From CAYVKY01 sp964452115 (GTDB taxonomy: Bacteria > Bacteroidota > Ignavibacteria > Tepidaquicellales > Tepidaquicellaceae), in the NCBI GenBank assembly GCA_964452115.1, contig CAYVKY010000012.1, positions 1 to 28,713 on the forward strand: 28,713 nucleotides of DNA, written 5' to 3'. The notes beneath the pieces are model-generated. The model did no database searches, was not told where the DNA came from, and saw only the letters and a list, made by a program, of their open reading frames with translations. Below, piece by piece: positions 24,856 through 28,713 of this stretch (position 1 is the stretch's first letter; the number at the start of each line of letters is the position of its first letter). The translations under genes were made by a program, and so were the position numbers.

Positions 24856-27633
24856 TTAGAATGTGCCTGCCGGCTGTATCTTGCCCTGTTGTATTATCTG
24901 GTGGATACGGTCCAGTTCATTGATGAGTTCGCGGTTGCCGGGGAATCGCTTTTCGTATTTAATAAGGAACTGTTCCATCTCTTTCATTGTGGCAATATAA
25001 CCGTTTGTATCATTCATTTTTTCGTAAAGACTTAACAGCGGCGAAATCATAAAGTATTCCTTCGGGAAAATATTCGGAGGGAAATACTCATCCATCTTTT
25101 TGAGTGTCTGTTTGCAGTTCACCGTGTCGGCTTTAGCAAAGTAATATGTGGCAAGGTCAACGAATCCCTTAATATAAGAGTTTACACTCCGTACCATGTT
25201 GTCGTCGTAGAATATCGTTGAATCCTGCAAGCCGCGGTACTTAGAGCCGAGCTGATAAGTTTTGTTGTATGCCGGATTTTCCATAATAATATGCTGTACC
25301 GTTTTTTCCGCATCAACATTCGGGATGTTGTCTTTTGGTTTATACGGCACGAGTTTATATGCATAACCTTCCTGCCTCAGATATCCGTTAAGTCCTATTT
25401 TGTAATCATCAGTGCACGTGATGCAGAAGTAAACCGGTCTTTCCCATTTTGCATTTACTATAATATCTCTTACGAATAAATCGCTTGCACGAACGTATGA
25501 ATTGTTTATTGTCGGCGTCATACGGAATGTGATTTTTCCCTGATTTGTAATCGAAGTATCCGTGATTCCGTATTTTTCATAAGCCGCTTTCGGCACGGGG
25601 ATGGTTACATCCTGCGCTTTGAACGGAGTGATTGTGCTCGTAATCCTGTCTATATCTGCGTCGGAGTAACTCATTGCCACTTTCATCGAGCCGTACGGCG
25701 ATTCATTCTTAAGCTGCTTCGGATACCAGTTTGTGTTTATCAGACTGAGGTTTGCAATCCTTACGTCCCGGCGCACACCTTCAACATCCTGCATATACCA
25801 CAGTTGGAATGTGTCGTTATCGCCGCAGGTAAAGAGCACCGCATTCGGCTCGCAGCTCTGCAGCAGGTTATACGCATAGTCCCACGGCAGCCAGTTTCTC
25901 GAGCGGTCGTGAGTGAAGCGGTTTTTGCTGTACATATTAAAAGGAATTCCGATGAATGCTGCAATCAGAAGCACAACCGCAACGCCTTTATAAACCGAAT
26001 CCTTTGTAATTTTGCTTTTCAGAGTTTCAAGCAAACCGCGCAACCCGATGCCTATCCACACGGAGAACGTAAAGAACGCGCCTCCGTAAAAATAAATTCT
26101 TTCACGCGGCTGCGGATTCTGCTGCACCTGATAGTATGCAATCGCATAGCCCATCACAAGGAACATAATCATAAAGACCGAAGCCATTTTCCAGTCCTTT
26201 CTGAAGTGATAGAATATGCCGAGTATCGCAAGCGCAAATGGCAGCATAAAGAATTTTTTAAAATCTATTCCCGAATCCTGGTCGAATGATTCCTTGCCGA
26301 TGAAGTTCCATCCGAGATAGCGGTTGAACATATGCTGAACCTGATAGTTCCACAGAAAATCCAGGTCACTCTTATATTCTTTGAAAGTAATTTCGTGCTG
26401 AGGTTCCTGTGAATATCTTCTCTTGAACATCGGCATTTCGCCGTACTGTTCGCGCCCGAGATAATAAAGCAGGTCTTTCAGGTTATCGGGTTTATTTTCA
26501 TTCATCGGGGGATTCTGACCAGCGCGAATGACCACCGATGTGTAAATTGAAAATCCTATTATTATTAAAAACAGTGAGGACAAAATGATATTTAAAACCG
26601 GTCTGCCGTTTACCCGTGTCCTGTTAATAAAGTATGCAAGCACTCCTAAAATCAGAACCAATACTATCACCGCTGCAATAAGATTTTCACCGCTTACTAT
26701 TCCAAGCAGCTGCGTGAAATATTTTACTATACCGGGGAATACGAGTACAAGCGCAACCGCTCCGATAATAACAGGGAAGTAAAAGGAATTTCTATTCAGT
26801 ATAAATTTTCTGAATATAAAAACATAGAGTGCCGTTGCAACAACCATCACGCCTTTGAAGAGATTGTCAAACGAACTGACATCTTCCTGCGTCGGTCTTT
26901 GCGAGCTTGTTTGTCCTGCCCAGAGCACAACGCCAATCACCAAAAGCAGAGCCATGTGACCGATGAAAATGTAACCTGATTTTTTGCAGTACTCTTCATC
27001 AATTACATATTTTTTGAAAACAACCAGCATCACAACCGGCATAATTGCCGGCACGCTCATAAGGTGAACGCCGGGAGATAAGCCAATCAGAAGCGCAATC
27101 AGAAGCAGATACTTTGAACTGCCCGCTTTATCCGAATCTTCGTTCCAGAGCATTGCAAGCATAATAATTGCGGAAAATAAAAACGTGCTGAATCCGAATA
27201 CGTTCGATTCAACCGAGTTGAACCAGAATGTATCGCAGAATGCAAATGCAAGCGCTGCAAGTGCTGCGGAGAGGTAAGTGAATATTGCTCCGAAAAGATT
27301 TTCGGAAGATGACTTAAGAAAGTTTTCAATCAGCTTTACGGTTACGATGTAAAGGAAAAATATTGAAAGCGAACTGAAAAACACCGTCATCAGGTTTATG
27401 CGCAGTCCGATATTTTCGGCTAAAGGCAGCAGCGAAAATACTTTGTTAAGAAGTATAAAAAACGGTGCTCCGGGCGGATGTGTTACCTGAAGTCCGTATG
27501 ATGCTGCCGCAAGTTCACCGCAGTCCCAGAATGAAACCGAGGGCTGAACCGTGGACAACGCCGATGCGAGTGCAATCAGAAATACAACTATTCCTGTTGC
27601 CCAATAAAAAATTTTATGTCGTGATAAATTCAT
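24856..27633 (-). CDS. DUF2723 membrane protein, GT-C-type glycosyltransferase candidate
   Basis: This is a 925-residue protein. The N-terminal half (about 10-560) has a dozen or so hydrophobic helices. The first periplasmic loop carries the family's hallmark residues, Asp37 and Glu40 in FWDCGELAAASYG and His52 in THPPGAPF. Further conserved blocks are NPQPRERIYFYGG, TCGDNDTFQLWYMQD and VEGVRRDVRIANLSLINTNW. The C-terminal 350 residues are soluble. Family knowledge: DUF2723 includes human TMEM260, a protein O-mannosyltransferase. A GT-C enzyme using a lipid-linked sugar is therefore inferred, but acceptor and sugar are unknown. It lies 44 bp downstream of the S9 peptidase gene on the same strand, with no terminator between them, and ends in a strong terminator. 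Confidence 0.88.
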   Translation of the reverse strand: MNLSRHKIFYWATGIVVFLIALASALSTVQPSVSFWDCGELAAASYGLQVTHPPGAPFFILLNKVFSLLPLAENIGLRINLMTVFFSSLSIFFLYIVTVKLIENFLKSSSENLFGAIFTYLSAALAALAFAFCDTFWFNSVESNVFGFSTFLFSAIIMLAMLWNEDSDKAGSSKYLLLIALLIGLSPGVHLMSVPAIMPVVMLVVFKKYVIDEEYCKKSGYIFIGHMALLLVIGVVLWAGQTSSQRPTQEDVSSFDNLFKGVMVVATALYVFIFRKFILNRNSFYFPVIIGAVALVLVFPGIVKYFTQLLGIVSGENLIAAVIVLVLILGVLAYFINRTRVNGRPVLNIILSSLFLIIIGFSIYTSVVIRAGQNPPMNENKPDNLKDLLYYLGREQYGEMPMFKRRYSQEPQHEITFKEYKSDLDFLWNYQVQHMFNRYLGWNFIGKESFDQDSGIDFKKFFMLPFALAILGIFYHFRKDWKMASVFMIMFLVMGYAIAYYQVQQNPQPRERIYFYGGAFFTFSVWIGIGLRGLLETLKSKITKDSVYKGVAVVLLIAAFIGIPFNMYSKNRFTHDRSRNWLPWDYAYNLLQSCEPNAVLFTCGDNDTFQLWYMQDVEGVRRDVRIANLSLINTNWYPKQLKNESPYGSMKVAMSYSDADIDRITSTITPFKAQDVTIPVPKAAYEKYGITDTSITNQGKITFRMTPTINNSYVRASDLFVRDIIVNAKWERPVYFCITCTDDYKIGLNGYLRQEGYAYKLVPYKPKDNIPNVDAEKTVQHIIMENPAYNKTYQLGSKYRGLQDSTIFYDDNMVRSVNSYIKGFVDLATYYFAKADTVNCKQTLKKMDEYFPPNIFPKEYFMISPLLSLYEKMNDTNGYIATMKEMEQFLIKYEKRFPGNRELINELDRIHQIIQQGKIQPAGTF

Positions 27634-27677
27634 TACTATTGAATTTGGTTGTGTTTAAAATATGTTTTTAATCGAAA

Positions 27678-28713
27678 TTATTTAAGCCATTTATCGAGCC
27701 ATTTAAAAAATGTACGCTGCCACAAAATTCCGTTCTGGCACTGAAGCACCCAGTGATTTTCTTCGGGGAGGAATAAAAATTCCGCAGGCACGCCTCTCAG
27801 TACTGCCGCATTGAACGCCTGCATTCCCTGAGTGTATGAAATGCGGAAGTCCTTGCCGCCGTGAATCACAAGAATCGGGGTATCCCACTTGTCTGCAAAG
27901 TTATGCGGTGATGCTTCGTACGAACGTTTAACCACGGGATTGTCTTTATCCCAGTACGGACCGCCCAAATCCCAGTTCACAAACCACATTTCTTCGGTTT
28001 CGAGATATTGGCTCTGGAAGTTGAACATTCCGTCGTGTGCGATAAATGCTTTGAAACGTTTATTGTGATTTCCCGCAAGCCAGTACACGGAAAATCCGCC
28101 GTAACTCGCACCCACTGCGCCGAGCTTGTCTTTATTCACATAAGAGTAATTGCATGCATCATCAATCGCGGAAAAATAATCCTTCATATTCTGCCCGCCG
28201 TAGTCGCCGCTGATTTCCTCGTTCCACTCGCTGCCGAATGACGGAAGTCCTCTTCTGTTCGGAGCAACCACGATGTAACCGTTAGCCGCCATCATCTGAA
28301 AGTTCCATCTGTAACTCCAGAACTGGCTCACAGTGCTTTGCGGTCCGCCTTCGCAGTAAAGCAGTGCCGGATAGGTTTGTGTCGAATCAAAATCCGGCGG
28401 AAGTATGTACCACACGAGCATTTGCTTATTGTCCGTAGTTGTTATCCATTTTTTTCTCACTTCGCCCATCTTGATTTCGCCAAGCATCTTTTTATTCACT
28501 GCGGAAATCTGCGATTCTTCGCCGCTTTTAATATCAACTGAAAATATTTCAACGGGACTGCTCATTGACATTCTTGTTCCGATGATTTTCGAACCTGCAA
28601 AATTTATTCCCGTGTAATCGTGAACGCCAGTGATTCTTTTAATTTCACCGTTTAAAAGATTGCACGAATAGATTTCTTCAGTTGCCTTTACGCCGCTGAC
28701 AAAGTAAATCGTT
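27678..28713 (-). CDS. S9C prolyl-oligopeptidase-family peptidase (DPP5-like), 5' partial
   Basis: The frame stays open to the window edge, so the Met at 28571 is internal and 345 C-terminal residues are visible. The alpha/beta-hydrolase domain is complete. The nucleophile is Ser203 of the visible part (GAVGASYGGFSVYW). The acid is the Asp in IHGGKDFRISYTQG. The base is the His in PEENHWVLQ. The stretch from IHGGKD to the C-terminal KWLDKWLK closely follows acylaminoacyl-peptidase/DPP5-type S9C enzymes. The first 90 or so visible residues are the end of the N-terminal beta-propeller. In Porphyromonas, DPP5 releases dipeptides in the periplasm; a similar peptide-scavenging role is inferred. 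The signal peptide, if any, lies outside the window. Confidence 0.93.
   Translation of the reverse strand, partial: TIYFVSGVKATEEIYSCNLLNGEIKRITGVHDYTGINFAGSKIIGTRMSMSSPVEIFSVDIKSGEESQISAVNKKMLGEIKMGEVRKKWITTTDNKQMLVWYILPPDFDSTQTYPALLYCEGGPQSTVSQFWSYRWNFQMMAANGYIVVAPNRRGLPSFGSEWNEEISGDYGGQNMKDYFSAIDDACNYSYVNKDKLGAVGASYGGFSVYWLAGNHNKRFKAFIAHDGMFNFQSQYLETEEMWFVNWDLGGPYWDKDNPVVKRSYEASPHNFADKWDTPILVIHGGKDFRISYTQGMQAFNAAVLRGVPAEFLFLPEENHWVLQCQNGILWQRTFFKWLDKWLK

Noticed and set aside
25804..26289. 161-residue frame antisense to the DUF2723 gene
   Set aside because: It lies wholly inside a clearly coding gene on the other strand, has no recognisable domain and no promoter-like signal.

Overview
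The window looks like a fragment of an Ignavibacteria-type genome (Bacteroidota/Chlorobiota lineage). The evidence is three proteins ending in type IX secretion (T9SS) sorting domains, two tandem gingipain-type C25 peptidases, a DUF2723 membrane protein, leaders without Shine-Dalgarno motifs, some TTG starts, and one Bacteroidetes-style promoter. Two runs of exactly 100 N (13811-13910 and 22907-23006) show it is a draft scaffold. Open reading frames that appear to cross them are artefacts. No rRNA, tRNA, prophage or genuine CRISPR array was seen.

Layout. 1-7986 (+): two paralogous C25 peptidases with T9SS sorting domains, the first cut by the window edge. 8182-9148 (+): secG with a glutamine-rich tail, then a small DUF5683-type membrane protein whose 5' end contains an intrinsic terminator hairpin. 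9241-13810 (+): a tight cluster of asnS, a YacP/Rae1-like NYN nuclease, an ABC ATPase, an ABC-2 permease and a lipoprotein that runs into gap 1. 13911-17702 (-): radA, fbp and a DHA2-type MFS exporter, the last also cut by gap 1. 17773-18135 (+): acpS, tail to tail with an M28/PDZ peptidase (-), which follows an unknown membrane protein (-). 20341-21848 (+): an RmlD-like reductase and a PEBP/YbhB lipoprotein.

21858-23102 is the most unusual part. A single-domain Y1 (IS200/RAYT-type) transposase gene is bracketed by inverted copies of a short hairpin repeat with core ATCCC-TAC-GGGAT. On one side the repeat has expanded into a homogeneous 49-bp tandem array that contains gap 2 and ends 5 bp from the stop codon of the next gene. 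It looks like a REP/RAYT locus with satellite-like amplification. A GC-rich composite hairpin element and a perfect 22-bp palindrome lie about 1.5 kb further on, so 21.9-24.6 kb is a hotspot of palindromic repeats.

23108-28713 (-): a YCF48-like beta-propeller protein with a T9SS sorting domain, a large DUF2723 protein (GT-C-like, related to TMEM260) with a strong terminator, and an S9C (DPP5-like) peptidase cut by the window end.

Functionally the window combines housekeeping genes (secG, asnS, radA, fbp, acpS) with an export and surface theme: Sec translocon, T9SS cargo or sortase-like peptidases, lipoproteins and a possible protein glycosyltransferase. Apart from the repeat locus I see no clearly new multi-gene system.
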